Origin: Anticarsia gemmatalis | Lineage: Eukaryota > Arthropoda > Insecta > Lepidoptera > Erebidae | NCBI RefSeq assembly: GCF_050436995.1 | Contig: NC_134766.1 | Coordinates: forward strand, 6,324,001 to 6,388,000 | Length of the DNA stretch: 64,000 nt | Direction of reading: 5' to 3' | Part shown: positions 36,901-51,900 of the stretch, piece by piece | Position numbering within the stretch: position 1 is the first letter of the stretch | Layout: each line of letters starts with the position of its first letter | Translations under genes and position numbers: made by a program | Notes under the pieces: generated by a model | Database searches by the model: none | The model's input: only the letters and a program-made list of their open reading frames with translations | What the model was told of the DNA's origin: nothing

Positions 36901-39900
36901 GGTAAAAAGTGCTCTGATGACAAGCTTGAGATAAGATAAGTGGTGAAGACATCTGAGAGATGAATTGTGCGCACGCAGAATATGAAATGGTTCTGCAGAT
37001 AAGCGAAAAAAATCGGCGCTCTTTTAGAGACAACGAGACATGAATATTCTAAGGACTTTTTTAAAAAAAGTTATACAATTTTATCTCTATTTTATAATGG
37101 TATTTATACATGAATGTCGTATGGACATGTTTTTTTATAAATTAAACAATTTTATATTTCTTTTAAAATGATACCAAGGTATTGGTGTTTGGTTTCGGTT
37201 AAATTAAAATTAGTCTTTCATTTGGGACTACATACAGAAGCTAAATTTTGTAACAAATATAAATAGTTCAAGTGAAGCCTCAAAAATATAGCCAATATTT
37301 CTGCACTTAATTTTTCTTACAAACTAAAATATTTACCAGAAAATAACTTATTTACTAAAAATATTTTTCTATTTTTGGAGCAAACCGAAAACTACTTCAC
37401 ACGTCCCCTCTTGTCCCCTATTTGTTTTCTCTTAGAAAATACGAGAAAAAGGTCCAAAATATAAGAGGAAAAACAGGGGTCCGAACCCTGCATTCCTCAA
37501 ATATTTTCCATATTTAATATACCGGGCGGAATAAATATTTTTGGTATAAATAAACTTGGGAACATAGGAGCGAAATGCTAAGGTCAGAGGTGAATAATTG
37601 ATAGATATTGAATTCAAGCTGAAAAGTACTGGCTTATGACCAATGTTTATTGGAATGGAGATAATTATCTTATGTTATACGGGGATTATTATAATAACTT
37701 AGTAGTGCAATGCAAAACTATTTTGCCTTTATCTAACTTTGATCAATGATGTATTTTATGGAGTTACATTTGTACAGCGTAGTAAAAAGTAAAATCGGCT
37801 ATATCGTAGTGAGCCATTTACTTATCCCTAAAAATATTCTACTTAAAACTTACGTGGGTTTTAAACTGTATTGTTAAAAACAAAAAACGCGGGCGTATTT
37901 CATACGTCTCTGCCTACACCTTCGGGTATAACAGGCGTGATTTTATAAACGTTTTTGTATGACACACAATTCTATTTATGATGTGTATTTAATTATATTT
38001 ATAACAATAAAAAAATATCATGTTAAAATTACAAGTATTTACACAGCATAAGAATCGGAAGCTCGAGTATTCTAGTCTAATAAACGAATATTCCACGCAG
38101 TCTAAAATAAAGATAAGAATGTGCATTAAAACAGAATAGGCGTTAGAAACACGGTTTTCCTCCACACATAACGGAACTCCAAAAAGCCGAAACACCCTCC
38201 AAGGCGTTCTAATTTTACAAGCGGGGTGGCAGAATGATCATTTTATTCTGTTAGGCGGTTGGAACTCTATTATGGAGTTTATACACTTTACCGGCCGATA
38301 TGAGATGTCGACTTTTTATCGGCAGGTTATTCAGTGACTTCAAATATCGTTCAAGTAAAAACAAATTGTCCGTGGCATGAAAAACAAAAAGAAAGGGCAC
38401 AAATAAATTTAACGTTGCCGGAGTCCGAATGTCTTTGAGATAAATTAACGCGTATGTAAGTCACCAACATAATGCTACCCATCCCACTAAGACTTGGTCT
38501 TGTGTCGCGAGTACTTTTACAAACATACAACGGGCAAAAATTACAAAAATATTTCTTCCGTGTAAGAATCGAGCCCACGTCCCCTTGACTTACTGGTAGT
38601 GGCGTGACCACCTTATACAAAAATATTTCTTCCGTGTAAGAATCGAGCCCACGTCCCCTTGACTTACTGGAAGTGGCGTAGCGATCATCTTAACCACTGC
38701 GCCACGGAGGCCGTCTTTGAAATAAAGCCGCCGACTTTTCTTATCGTGTCGGCGAGCCCGTATAGTGTGTACTCTCCTTAACCTGACTACCTGGCTTTAT
38801 CTTAATGACACGAACCGTCGGCTCATTTACGTGTCGTCTGCCAGATTCTGCCACTCGTCTGCCATCCTTGCCAGATTTGGCATTATTTGCCAACCTGCAT
38901 TGCGCTTCAAGTGTACGAACGTGTTTAATGTGAAATTTTCAGAGTTATTGAAGGTAAGTAAATGCCTTCATTTAAAAGCGTATGAGGTTTTGTGTTTTCT
39001 GTTTGCTGTGTTGTTTTAAGGTAGATTGAGTTTCGGTGTGTTTGTGGGATTAACTTGCAGTTATAGATAGGTATAGAACTTTGTTTGCTTTGTACAAAGT
39101 TCTTAACTAAACAGATGTTTATAAGTGAGTGGCTGTGATAAGTTATTCATTTAATTAAAATAATAACTGCAAGCGGTTAGAAGCTGTTTAAGTAATGTTT
39201 ATAACAGTGATTACAGAACTAAATTGTATATCAGGAAAATAATGGGAGAAATGATTTTTCGTAACACTCATGTCATTGTGGTCTACGTTCTTCTTCCTAA
39301 TCAATATTTAGATATCTCTCATGAATGCGAAAGTACAAAAGAAAGCTTTGCCGATTTGGATTTTGAATGGTGACAGATTAATCCCAGGAAGGACATAAAG
39401 ACACAAATATCAACGTGCCCAAAAAGAAAAAACAATCATAGTCGTAATATAAACTCAAATAATTACGAAAGTAAAAAAGGTTGGAAACAAATAATATATG
39501 TATATTTTATACAAAACGAAATATTGTTCTCTATATATTGTCTCTTTCATTTACTTTAGAAACGACCGTTTTTAATAATATTTACCTTAATGTTCGTCTA
39601 AACTATATTATTCGTATTTTTATTAAAATAAAAGATAATATTTAATAAAGCCTATTTCTTTATGAAGGTAACAAAACATGAATATTTTTTTGTAAAAGAA
39701 ACTTATGAATATAATATCTGTTGAATTAAATAAGGACTACGAGACTAGGCTTAATGTTATTCATTCTTTTGCCTTAAAATAATAAAATAGAATTGTACCT
39801 GTAACTAGGTGCGAAACTAAACACAAAAAGTAAATAAATATAATAATTTACCGATGTTTCTTAAATTGCCAAATTCCGGATTCGTTTCTATTGACGACTC

Positions 39901-42900
39901 CTAGTTTTGATTACCTCCGATTTTAAACAATTAACCTGGTTATTACTAGAATACAAACCTACGATTTAAATTATTATAAAAGAGCTTTGTTAGTTCCCGG
40001 GTATACAACTATCACTATGCAAGATTTCATGAAAACGGTTAAGTGTGTTAGACAGGCAGGCTTTTGCATTCATGATATTAGTATGGATATTGCCTTTATT
40101 GTAACATTCGATCCGTTACATTTATAATGGTGTACGAGGAGATAATATCTTTACTACAACGTCACTTAATATATTACATGAAGCGCTAAAAGCTTGTCAA
40201 TTTCAGTAATTAAACCATCAAACAGTTATCGACAAGGCGATATTCGCCAACTATAACGTTGTCGAATTTAATAGCGATATTGATCTAAACCCGTACAATG
40301 TCGACAAAATTGGGAACAGCGAGTGAACAATGGAAATTCGCTAACTTGTGAACTTAAACTGCACTTCACAAAGACGATGTCGATAGCATGTTCGATAATT
40401 TAAAGTTCGCCGTATATGAATTTAATAGTAAATATTGTTGCCTAACTTTTCCGCGCGGGTCTACTCGAATCTAGATTATTTTGGGAAAGAAGCCTGTGCT
40501 TTTATACCTCCCAAAATTTTATTTCATCAGTTTAGAGGAAAGGCGTGAAAGCAGAAAAACAGACTAGTATAATGGACAATTATAGATTCTATAGATGTTC
40601 CTAATAAAAATGTAAAAACTGTACAGCTTTAAAATTTATACCGTGGTAATAATAATTAAAAAAATACATTGTATGATTCAAAAATAAATATTTTATTCGC
40701 AATGCATGACTGAATTTTACCATAAACTTTCACTAAAAATAAAAACAGCCTCATTAGTCACACGCATAGTCTGTCTGTCTATTCATAGTAATTTATTTGT
40801 CTGTACTTCTGTTGCTTTTGTCTAACGTTTGCTTCAACTTATTATATTTTTTTTAAACTACTCCCGCATTTTGAATTACTCTTGTGTCGCGGGTTGACTA
40901 ACATTTAATTCAACTTTTTTTTAAAGACTACTTCCGCATTTAGAATTACTCTTGTGGCGCAAAGACTTTTACAAACATATAAACAACAGACACAAAGTAC
41001 AACCAGACACGAAACAATTATTTGTGGCTCGCACAAATAATTGTTCTGTGTGGGAATCGAACCCACAACGGTAGCGGCGTGGTGACCTCAACCACTGCGC
41101 CACGCAGGCAGTCAAATACAAACTAAAATCGTCACAAAGAAATACTTGTGGAACTGTTGTTTTTGAAGACTCTTCTGCGACTCTTAATTATAAGTTTTAC
41201 ACTAAAAAGTAAAATATTTTCCTCTCCCTAATATTTTATTTACGACAACAATTTTATATCTTAAAATGTTTCAATGAAAACAAGTCTTATTTTGAATAAA
41301 ACAATTCCGTTATCCAATTAGTACAGTAGGTATTAACGCTTAATTGTTAAACGGGTTTTAAAATGAGAATTTTAAAGGTTACGATAACTATTTCTACACA
41401 GAACTTTAAAAAGTCATTGGTGTTGGGTTCGAACCGTCGACCACTTGTGTGGAAGGTGCCAACTTATATCACTCGGCTATAATTTTCTTTCCCAACCATT
41501 ATTGTGAGATATTAATACTTATACTTAAAACATAACAGCGCTCTACCGCTCAGAAAAGTAAGCATTCAGTAACATTAAATGACAAACGCTGACATATTTT
41601 GACATTAAGACGATAGGAGTTCGATACTATCAATCGTATCGTAAGTGTGTCAGTGTGCTTGCGATAATAAAATTTGAGTATGTCTTTCATATATTTGATT
41701 ATGAACACAAAAAAAGATTTTTTGGAATAACCATTCACCGATATAAAAAAGTATCGATATTCTATAGAATTCCCTACAAAGCAATCCAATGAAACCGAAA
41801 ACCTTTATCACTATGAAGTAACAAGGCACTCACAAATACTATCTACGCTCATGTCTATAAAAAATAACATTATTAGCACTTCACAGAACCCTAGGAATTG
41901 AATAGAATTTCCTTTTGAGAACAACGGCCAAGCGTTTTCGCAACTTTTATTACAATTACAATATCTACTGAATGAACTCTCGCCATATTGAAAAAGCGAA
42001 TCGTCGATAAATATCGAATTTCAAGTGTGTACTGAACGAGAATAGTCAGTAGTTCTATTTTAAAGATCAAATTCTAGTGAAGGTACCCGACGGATCGTTT
42101 TATTTCTTGTGACGTTATTGTTTTGTATAAAGGACTGAAGCAACTTTTATCACTAAGTTAGTTAGTAATATTTCTGAGAAAACCTGCTGTGCATTTATAG
42201 CAGTAAAATTCTGTCTCACCCGGCAATCTGTATTAGATTTGTCATTAGGCGCTGTAAGTAGGTACTACCGAAAAAGTAGAATGTTACCTTAAGACCCTTA
42301 ATGAACTCTTTCACCACTTTGAAATATATATTGGTTAGCTTATCATGTGCATGAAATACAGGAAATATATGTAAAACATCAGTCTATATTCCGACAAATA
42401 TTTTCATACATTTGCTGTCAATTCATCTATTAAATATTTTCCGACGCTCATTGCGATCACGGTTCATCGTGTATTACTTTGATAACTGGTTCTTAGAATA
42501 CCGATAGTTTTTATTTTGAACAACATTCCACAGTTGTCCTACTGTGTCCACTGTCGAACTGCAAGCGCCGTAGAAAATTAAAATTGACTGGCAACGTTCT
42601 GTAGACTTGAGATTTTCCTTTGTCGAACAGTTATGACGTAGGCAGCATTGTGCTGGCTCCACGTGGACCGTGAAATTGAAGTGGCGCCTTCGTGTCACGA
42701 AAATATTTGAAAAATTCGCGACGAAATCTACGATCTCTTGCCGAGATACACTGTGACCCCTTTTTTATGGTGATTCGGGAGATATCTGAAGGGTTGAAGA
42801 TGGATGTCGGGAGTGTTTTTACAAGCCAAGTTTTTGCGAAGAATCTAACATTTTTTTTCATTTTTTGTTTTGTTTTTCCATAGATAAGATACTGAATGCT

Positions 42901-45900
42901 GACAGAACGCTATTCTGCTGATGTTACTTTTCAGTTCTGCGTTTTAAGTTCCTCAGAATTCCTAAGTTAATTATCTTTAAATCACTAGTGTTTTGTTACA
43001 CTGATTCCAAATAGTTTTAGAAGTTCTAATTAAGGAATATTGCACTTGACCCTCGACCTTGACCTAATCCAGAAATACATCGGTGTCTCGGCTCGGGTTG
43101 TGATTAGAATCCGTTGTTTATATGTTTGTTGCCGATATATAAAATATTATTTACTGCGAGAGTGGTCTTTAAAGATAAGTTTTAAAACATCAACGTAAAA
43201 TAAACATATTTTTGTAACTTGTATCCTTCGTTTCCGAATGTATCATCCTAACACAAAATTTGGGAAAATGTCTTCAAAGAATCGTGTTATAACCCGGGTA
43301 ACTGGGTTGTGGATATACCAACAGTCGTTCCATGTAAAATACTGGTATACCTACAGCTGCGTCCGGTGAGACTGGAAGCCGACTCCAACATAGTTTTTAA
43401 AAAATTAACCCTCTCATTCACAACACAACACACTATAAACCTAGTTTAGTAAAGACCTACTACAATATGGTTTCTCTTATTCATTTCGCTAAGGAAAGAA
43501 AGAAACAAAACTCTTATAAGCCTTTCATAACTTCATATATTTTTATGAATATGATAGAAGACTTCTTTAAAGAATCAATTTCCACTTACCTTCATACAAC
43601 CAGTCCGGTACACCATTATGAATAGTCCCGGGTACTCCAGTATCCGTGACTCTGTACCCAGTGGAAGATCGAGGTGCTGGCCTGTAGTAAATGTCATAGT
43701 CTTTGACAGTGATGAGCCCGTGGCCTTTGGGGGTCCACGCTGCCAGGAGGAGAGCTGGACCCTCGGTGATCACCCCGCCTCCTACTTCGTCTGGGAGTGG
43801 TGTTAGTGGATATGATTCCCTGTTGACAAGAGATGGTTGATTAAGGATGAAAGTATTTTTTTGTTTTGAAAATGTTGTAGGTTATACAGGAGGCTACAGT
43901 AGAAAGATATGAGGGAGGTCTTTGCAGAGCTGTGAGTGGACATTTACTAGTAATGGTGACAAAACAATACTAGCAACTTTAAAGTTCTCCAGTTAAGCTG
44001 AAAGTTATATTTAAATTGTACTTAAGTGTAAATAATGCCAACAGCAAGTATTTAAAGTAATATTACACGTTTAAATCGAAGTCATAGCACGCAGGGCCCC
44101 CGCTTTTGGTAATATTGAAACTCCATTTATGTTAAAACGCGTTAAAACGACTAAATTGCATTCAATTTCACAATCTCGCGTTGCATCATCTTCAAAGATG
44201 ACAATGGTAGCGTTTATTTGATGCTGCACGATCCAAAACGCTTTAAGTCGTTGCACAGAGCTTCTGAAATGTGCAATTGTTAGCTCTTTTAGCAAGTATC
44301 AATTTTATTATAGATCCTATATTTCTTAGTTTGATAGTATTTATATTTTGTTGAATCATTATAAGACCCCGCTGAAGTTCAAGCTCTTTAAATACAAATA
44401 CAAGCCTTGAGCTCAGCTTAGGCACAGTCTCCTACAATATGATTATGTAATTCTGATTTTTGTTATCTTAATACGCTGTGTACCATTTTAGGTATTCTGG
44501 TGAGAGAAATAATTAAAAAATTCTGTGAATAAGATTTATAAGTACAAACCACACGCACTCTTCTACAACTTATTATAAATACGATAGTTTTGAAGGTGTA
44601 TCTGATGTATGTCCATCAGTTACTTGAAGTAGTCCAAAAAACTAAATTAAATATAATTAGATTGAGCAAATAGATCATAACATTATATGTACTTTTAACC
44701 AAAAAAAAGATTCTACGCGAAGAAAATCGCGGGCAGAAGCTACTAAAGTTATGTAATTGTTTTTGCGATCGTCCGTTTTTCATAAGCCTAATGAAAATAT
44801 AATTCATTTTTCTAATTACGTTCTCACAGAATTATCCTCAGATCATTAGACACGTAATTACACGCAAATCCCTTTGTGATTGAATGATTTAATTAGTATG
44901 CCATCATTTTCTTATAATTGAATTTTAGATGAACAATTATATTTAGTTAATTTCTATCATTATTTCAGTTCTGATCACGTATTTTGTAAATCTAGAACAT
45001 CAATTTATTACGCGGGTTAAATGTTTAGTTGATTTACTCATTTTGTGTTACTGAATTAGTAATCTGTATGGTATTAAGCACGTATGGTCGTTTGTAAATA
45101 AGTAAATAGAGGTCTTAAGTTATTAAATGTTATGCTTATGCATATTACAATTGTTATGTAATATGATAGTAGAGTTGTAGAAATGATCCAGCGTTCAAAC
45201 TCAAGGCAATGACTTTTTGATGTTTTGTGGTTATCTTATCAAAAACCAATCGTTTTAAAGTGAAGGATAATCGGTATGAAATGCTTGAAAATTTTTTAGA
45301 ACAGTTGTTGAACATAATATATACAAAGTCCCCATCCCGTTCTTAGCTAGCGTGAAAAGCGCAAGACCTAACCATATTTCAACGGCACTGATGGGTTAAT
45401 TGTGACTATTATTACAGAAAGTATATAAACTATTGAATCAACAAACAATATGACTACCTCAATTCTTGATTCACCCAATAAACAATATGATACAAGCAAC
45501 ACTAAGACAATTCGGCAAAGTGTCGTCCGCGTCGAGCCTCGAGCCCTCGTAATTTCATAGAGGAAACTATTTGATTGTTGATGTTGCTACGCGATTGTCA
45601 GTCACATAACTGAGTTAACGCAATTGTTGGCTTTACCGAAGACTGGTTATACTGGCTAGTTTGTTGTGTCATGTTTGATGTTGGGCTCTTTCTTAGAAAG
45701 TTTTTGGGGATATGATGAATTTGGTCTGTATGTTTTGTTTTCACGCTGAATTGTATTCGATGAAATTTCGCATGAAGATAGTAAAAGCACGTAATTTCGG
45801 TAACGCAGGACCTACGTGTGCTGACTTATTCTTTACCACAATGTTTCAAAAAAGAAAACCATTGAAACGAATAAGAAGAATATATCGTATCACTTTATGC

Positions 45901-48900
45901 AAAGCTTTGTGGGTCTGTTAGTTTGCTTAAACTTTATTATATATTGGTTGTATCTTTGGAATACAGAATTACAAGTATTTTTATAATTTGTTCCAATTAT
46001 GGCCAATATTATATGCACTTAGTAGAGTAGTGACCACTCCAGCCGCAATAATACAATCACACGTTTTTTATTTCTTATACTTTCTACATCATTATATTTT
46101 CCTCATCAAAACATCATCAACTTACTAACAAAACAAAGAAACACTTCCACAACCGTCATACATCGTACCAGACAGTGCTATTCACTTCAAGGGCCGAGAG
46201 AGCAATGCTTGAAATATATTTTATTTTCCCAACAAAAGGCGAAGGCGAGTGCTTGTGTAAAACAATGCCTTTGTCTTGTTGCGTCCGCGCCTTTTTCAAT
46301 GCTGTTTTAATTATTGTTTGACTTGTTCTTAACAACATGGCGGGTATTTGATGAGGAATTGAAGAATTAACGACCACATGTGTACGTTTATCTATACTAA
46401 TATTATAAAGCTGAAGAGTTTGTTTGTTTGATTGTTTGTTTGTTTGAACGCGCTAATCTCAGGAACTACTGGTCCGATTTGAAAAATTCTTTCAGTGTTA
46501 GATAGCCTATTTATCGAGGAAGGCTATGGGCTATATATCATCACGCTACGTCCAATAGGAACAGAGAGTCAGTAAAAAATGTTACAAAAACGGGACTCTT
46601 ATGTGACGCAAGCGAAGTTGCGCGGGTCAGCTAGTGGTGTAATAAATATGTTTTATACTATAAGAATGTAACCCAACCTATTAATTTATGATATTATATA
46701 CATTAAGGTAAGATTATATTATTAAGGACAAGAACAGACGAAATTTTTACTCTAAGCTATACATATTTTGGTTTGTTGCGCTTTAGTAAGGTCTATATCT
46801 TTGTACATGCAATCGGGTTCGTTAGTATCTAGACTAGGACTAGTGAATATTCGAATACGAATACGAGGTTTCCCTGAAAAAAACCATTCGACTATTTGAG
46901 TTTTGCAAGCTGCAGTAGACTTAGCAAATAATCGATGTCCACCACACTCATCCGATCAAATCATAGCTCGTATAGGTAACTGGTGCTATGATTGAATCGG
47001 ATGCTCTTTGAATATCTTCTTATACACAAAAGGAGCTTCTAAGTTGAGAACTAAAAATAAAATAAAAAGTTTTCAATGTCGTTACTGTTAAAGAATTCAT
47101 AAAAGGCTTAACGGATATAACTTAAATTTCATAAATAAAATACAAAAATGTTTCGAACCTAAAACCTTTAACGAATCTGCGGTCACTTAAATAACGTAAC
47201 AGGCAACAATTTCAAAAATACTTCAGCAAATATTTCAGTAAAATATGACCTGAATATCCAAAGCTACCATACCTCACTGAGATAGTTAACGTGAAAAATG
47301 CAAACCCATGAAGCGAGACTTTAAAATATGAAGAGTGTTAACACGAAATCTCTCAGAAAATCTTCCTACCATATACTACTAAAAGACAGCCCTACAAACA
47401 AAACACAACACAAGCAATTCTCAACCTTATCGTGTCAACATTAGAATTGAATTTTGCCTGCTGTTTTCTAGTCGTCCTAGCAGAACTCCTTAGTACGCCG
47501 AACGTAGTGCTAAAGGCCCGATTTATGAACATATTAGCTTTTATGATAGCCTGATACCTGCGATTACGAACCGTTGTACTGTTTAGTGTTTGTATAGGGA
47601 CTGACTGTTTAAATATATATGTATATCCCATTTACATAAGAACACACTTAGTCAGACATTTAGAGCAAGTAAAGATGGGTATTTGCTTTTAAGAATGGAA
47701 ATTTTGTTAAAAAGGATTTATTATTTTGTTGAAAGAGTGGGTGAGAGTGCAAAAGTGTTTAATTTTAAAAGTATATCTTCTTACAAAAGTTATAAATACG
47801 AAAATTTACTAATGTACGGATGCTGGTAACTAGTGGCTAAATAAGAACAGTCGCGTGGAGTTAAGCTACGCTTACCGAGGTTTTTCCGTCCGAGAAGATG
47901 ACTCCAAAAAAGTTAGAAGAAAGGGAAATTATTTCTAAACAAAAACTATTATTACGACCATTCTATGCTACGAGACAGAAAAAATCTATAATAAACAATT
48001 GAAGCTGCAAGGCAGAACTAGTTATTCAATAAAATAATGATTAAACTCTGAGAAACAAACACTCCACCCAACAATTAAAAGTAAAAAAAAAACAAAAGAC
48101 TATCGTTCAAAAATCTACACTTGCAACTAATTGTTCCAATATTGAATAGCAAACATTGCAAATTCTGGCAAAGAGTTCGTTCGAAAAAAGGTTGAACAGA
48201 CCGCAGTTTTCCGAACGAAAAAACGTTACCTTTGTAGTGTTGTACAATAGCGAGACAGAATTTATACAAATTAGTGCGGTACCTCGACTGAGTTCATTAT
48301 CAGCCTAGCCTTTCTTCAAACTATGCTGGAGTCGGCTTCCACTCTCACTGGATGCAGATGCACATAAAGCGACTGCTAGGACCCATAATTTAACTTGCCT
48401 TCCGAAACACTGAGGAGCTCCGAATGTATAAGATGGTCACCCATCCACAGAAAAACCTCGGCAAGCGTAGCTTAACCTAAAAGATCGGTGGCTGTTGTTA
48501 ATTAAGCCAGTATCTATACAAATTAGTGCGGTAACTTGAAGTTCGGATTAGAATCGAGTTATCTGCAAACAATAGCGAAGCAATCGAGTGACTAACTATT
48601 GGCAGAGATTAATTATTACTGTTGGGAGATTATGGAAGTCAGTTGCAGCCGCTTATATTAACTAAGCTAATAATATGGTAATGATTACAGATTTCTTAAC
48701 GAATACTTAATATAACTTGCTACGGGGTCTACGCGGCTGTGTATACGGCTCCAATCACGAGGTTAGGAATTCAATTTCCGGGTTAGTCAAGTTAACTTTA
48801 AGGTTTTCCAATTCCTGTAAGAATATTACAAATATTAAACTAAACTTTAGTTAGTATCCATAGCATATACTAATAATCCAGTTTAACTAATCGACAAATC

Positions 48901-51900
48901 TTAATTATAATATTCTAGTTACTGTTTGCAACTTCAGTCGCGTAAATATATTTCCCGGGGAAAAAATTAACTTATGGGTGTACCAAGTTTCATAAAAAAA
49001 TCCTACAGTAGTTTTTGCATGACAGAGTAACGAACATAATCTCTAATTTTTTTGCATATTTTATAACATTAGGATATTACAATCATAAAATCAATTCTTT
49101 CCACCGGCATTATTTCAATTCACGACCACGTAATTTTTCAATTTCAATTGTACCACACATAATTGAGACGATTTGTATGGAACTTTCATAAAACGGAAGA
49201 GAGTGAAGATTTATTGCCTTAAAGGCTTCCCATTTGAATATTTTTGATTTATACACTGTCACGAATGTTCTGTTTTTGTTCGTTCCAACATGTGGTTTAG
49301 TTTTTGAAGTGGAATAATCCGAATAATATTATCAAATTCGGGTGGTTGAAAGCAAAAACGACTGAACAGATTTAGAAAGGATTTATAATGTTAGTTATGT
49401 TAATAAGTTAAACTTTAGTAAGATATAGATGCTTGTTACGCGATTTTAATAATATGTTTTACATCAAAACGTCATCTAAATCATCTGCAATATATGAATA
49501 CAGGTCAAAAATGAGATGATACTTTAGGAAGGCATTAAAAACGTAAAATTACGTAATTAAATCAAATTATTTATCAGTTGCGTTCCCTTTTTTTGTAGTA
49601 GGTACGCATTTCTTTACAATATCACATAAAAAATATTAAAAAAAATACTGACAATGTTTTTCCGATTTGTTGTCATTGACTGGCCTATACAAAAACACAG
49701 GATGTTCCCGAGAATTCTTAAAAAAAAATCATCTCAAACAACACTAGAGAAATGAGCCGAAGAATCCGTCACACAAACGCAGCCAATCAAACGTCAGTAT
49801 TTCTAAGAAAAAAAAATACACGTTTCATATTTGAATAATATTCGAATATAGATCGTTGTGTAACAAGGGTGCGTTATTCTCTTTGTGATAGAAACTTTGA
49901 GCGAACAGTTTCTGGACGAATGAGCACCTTTCACGACAGCTTTCATACGATATAATGATATAACGAAATATGCTTGACGGTATCTTTTGAACGTGTCTTT
50001 AGTTTGAACACGTTAGTGTTATGGAACGTTATAGATTTTATGTTTTGAAAAATAGTTGCTTTATAGTAAATGTAATGATGTTAATGTCATTCTGAGTCTG
50101 TCCTTGAAAGGGCTTTCGGGTAGTTCAAACAATAAGTATAAATGCAATATGCATTAGTAGTTAACAAGTTTGATATCTATCTGACTATACGAAAGAATGG
50201 AATACTAAATAATCATATTATTTTACTATAGTATGGTTTAGTTAACTGCTGGCTGTTTATAATAATACGTAGGACGTTGCAAAAAAAAATTTGAAGCAAA
50301 TTTTCTGAAATTTTCTCTAAAATTGAGCGACTACTTATCTAAAACTAAATAAGACGGTAAGCCAAATAAACGTCCATTTATTTTCATTCAATTACTTAAA
50401 AAAACGACTTGATCCAGTCTCCTTAATAAAAATTTAAAACTAAAGTAGATACTTTGTCAAATATCTTTTCCCCAGGAGGCCTAGTAAGTAATTTCTAGAC
50501 GAATAAAAAGATGTCACTCATAATAAATTCACAGCTGTTGTTCGAAATATAAATTACGGCGCCAAATTCGAAAGCTTTCGAATCGTTCATGAATTGTGAA
50601 TAACTTTTTTTATGACGATAGACGTTAAGTAAGAAGTCTTAAGGTCTGTGAAGTCTAAATATGAGAACAGGTGAAAGAAAATTGAAAAACACAAGATTTA
50701 CTTGTTTTACTGAAAAAATAAGTAAATCTTGTTACTGAAAAGACCGTTACTATATGTATTTATAACATCACGGCTGTTATAATGTCGAGAGACGTAGGAA
50801 ACTCGTGCTATAATTTGGTAAAAAAGTAAAAACTAAACATTATCTTCAAATATACTTTTTTTACATAGGGATACCGTGAACAAAGAATCAATAATTTAAC
50901 ATGTTCTATGGCAATTATACTAAAAAATATTATTGCGTTCTCTAAATAAACAAATGTAACGCCTTTAAATAAAAAAAAACACAACTCAATTTAAATACAA
51001 AACACAAAACTCCGTGAGTCAAAGGTCAGTAACGATTCTAATTTCTAGTTCACCCAGCTGTACCTAAATGTTGCAAGCTAGAAAACCATCTAGTTTGCCA
51101 AAAGGCCGGCGCAGATAGCCGCTTGCAGACTCGTACAGGTAAATATGATTCCGTATGATAGCATTATAGAGTCAACGTAGAATTTAGGCTACCTGTATCT
51201 GTTCCCAATTTACAAACTGAATTTCTGACGTGTACTGGAAGATTTGCAATGATTCTTTGCAGAAATTTGGTATTTAAAATTCTATCAAGAGATTTAAGAC
51301 AGAAAAATTGTGACTAACACGCTTTATCAAAGCCTTTAAAATATTGTATTTTCTATTGTATTGCAATTAAGTATCATGCCTAACATTTCGTTACCGTGTA
51401 GGTATACCTGTTACAAAAGTTTGTGTTTCACTAGGTACTGCACGGATTTTAATAAAATTTCGTACACTGATAGTTAATAACATCAGGATCAACACAAATA
51501 AACTTTTCACCCCTGGAAATTTTTGCACGTAGACTTAGCCGCGACGAGAAGCTAGTATAGTTATAATTTATTCACCTTATTTGTTTCGAAAACTGCCACA
51601 TCACGCACCCTAGTCAAATGAAAGCTGCTAAAAGATTTATTTTAATTAGCCCCATTATATTTAGACTACACAAAGGCCATTTATTTCCACCGGCGGCATA
51701 TAACAAACAACAATTTTATAACCGCCCCGATAACGTGAACTTCACTTATTAAAACTAAAAGTGAACACTCATTTTCAGTCACTTTTCTAAAAGGCGTAAC
51801 GACTTCGACACGATTATACAAACAATTTTTGTGTATAGGAGAGACTGCTTGTACTTTGTATTAAGCTATAGTCTTCCTTAGCTGGTTCTGCGTCTATTTG

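Larger units (their letters stand above)
26739..43589 (-). other. Intron, 16,851 bp
   Basis: The largest intron. It holds the hAT-like element (28774-29995), a Helitron (31163), several SINEs, putative MITE remnants (27165, 32200) and GC-richer patches at 27170-27260, 33590-33680, 35490-35600, 38760-38955 and 42540-42870. No nested gene could be supported. Confidence 0.85.

Noticed and set aside
40995..41110. Candidate tRNA gene
   Set aside because: A and B boxes are present, but the acceptor stem does not close and the same head recurs with a common body elsewhere: it is a SINE.
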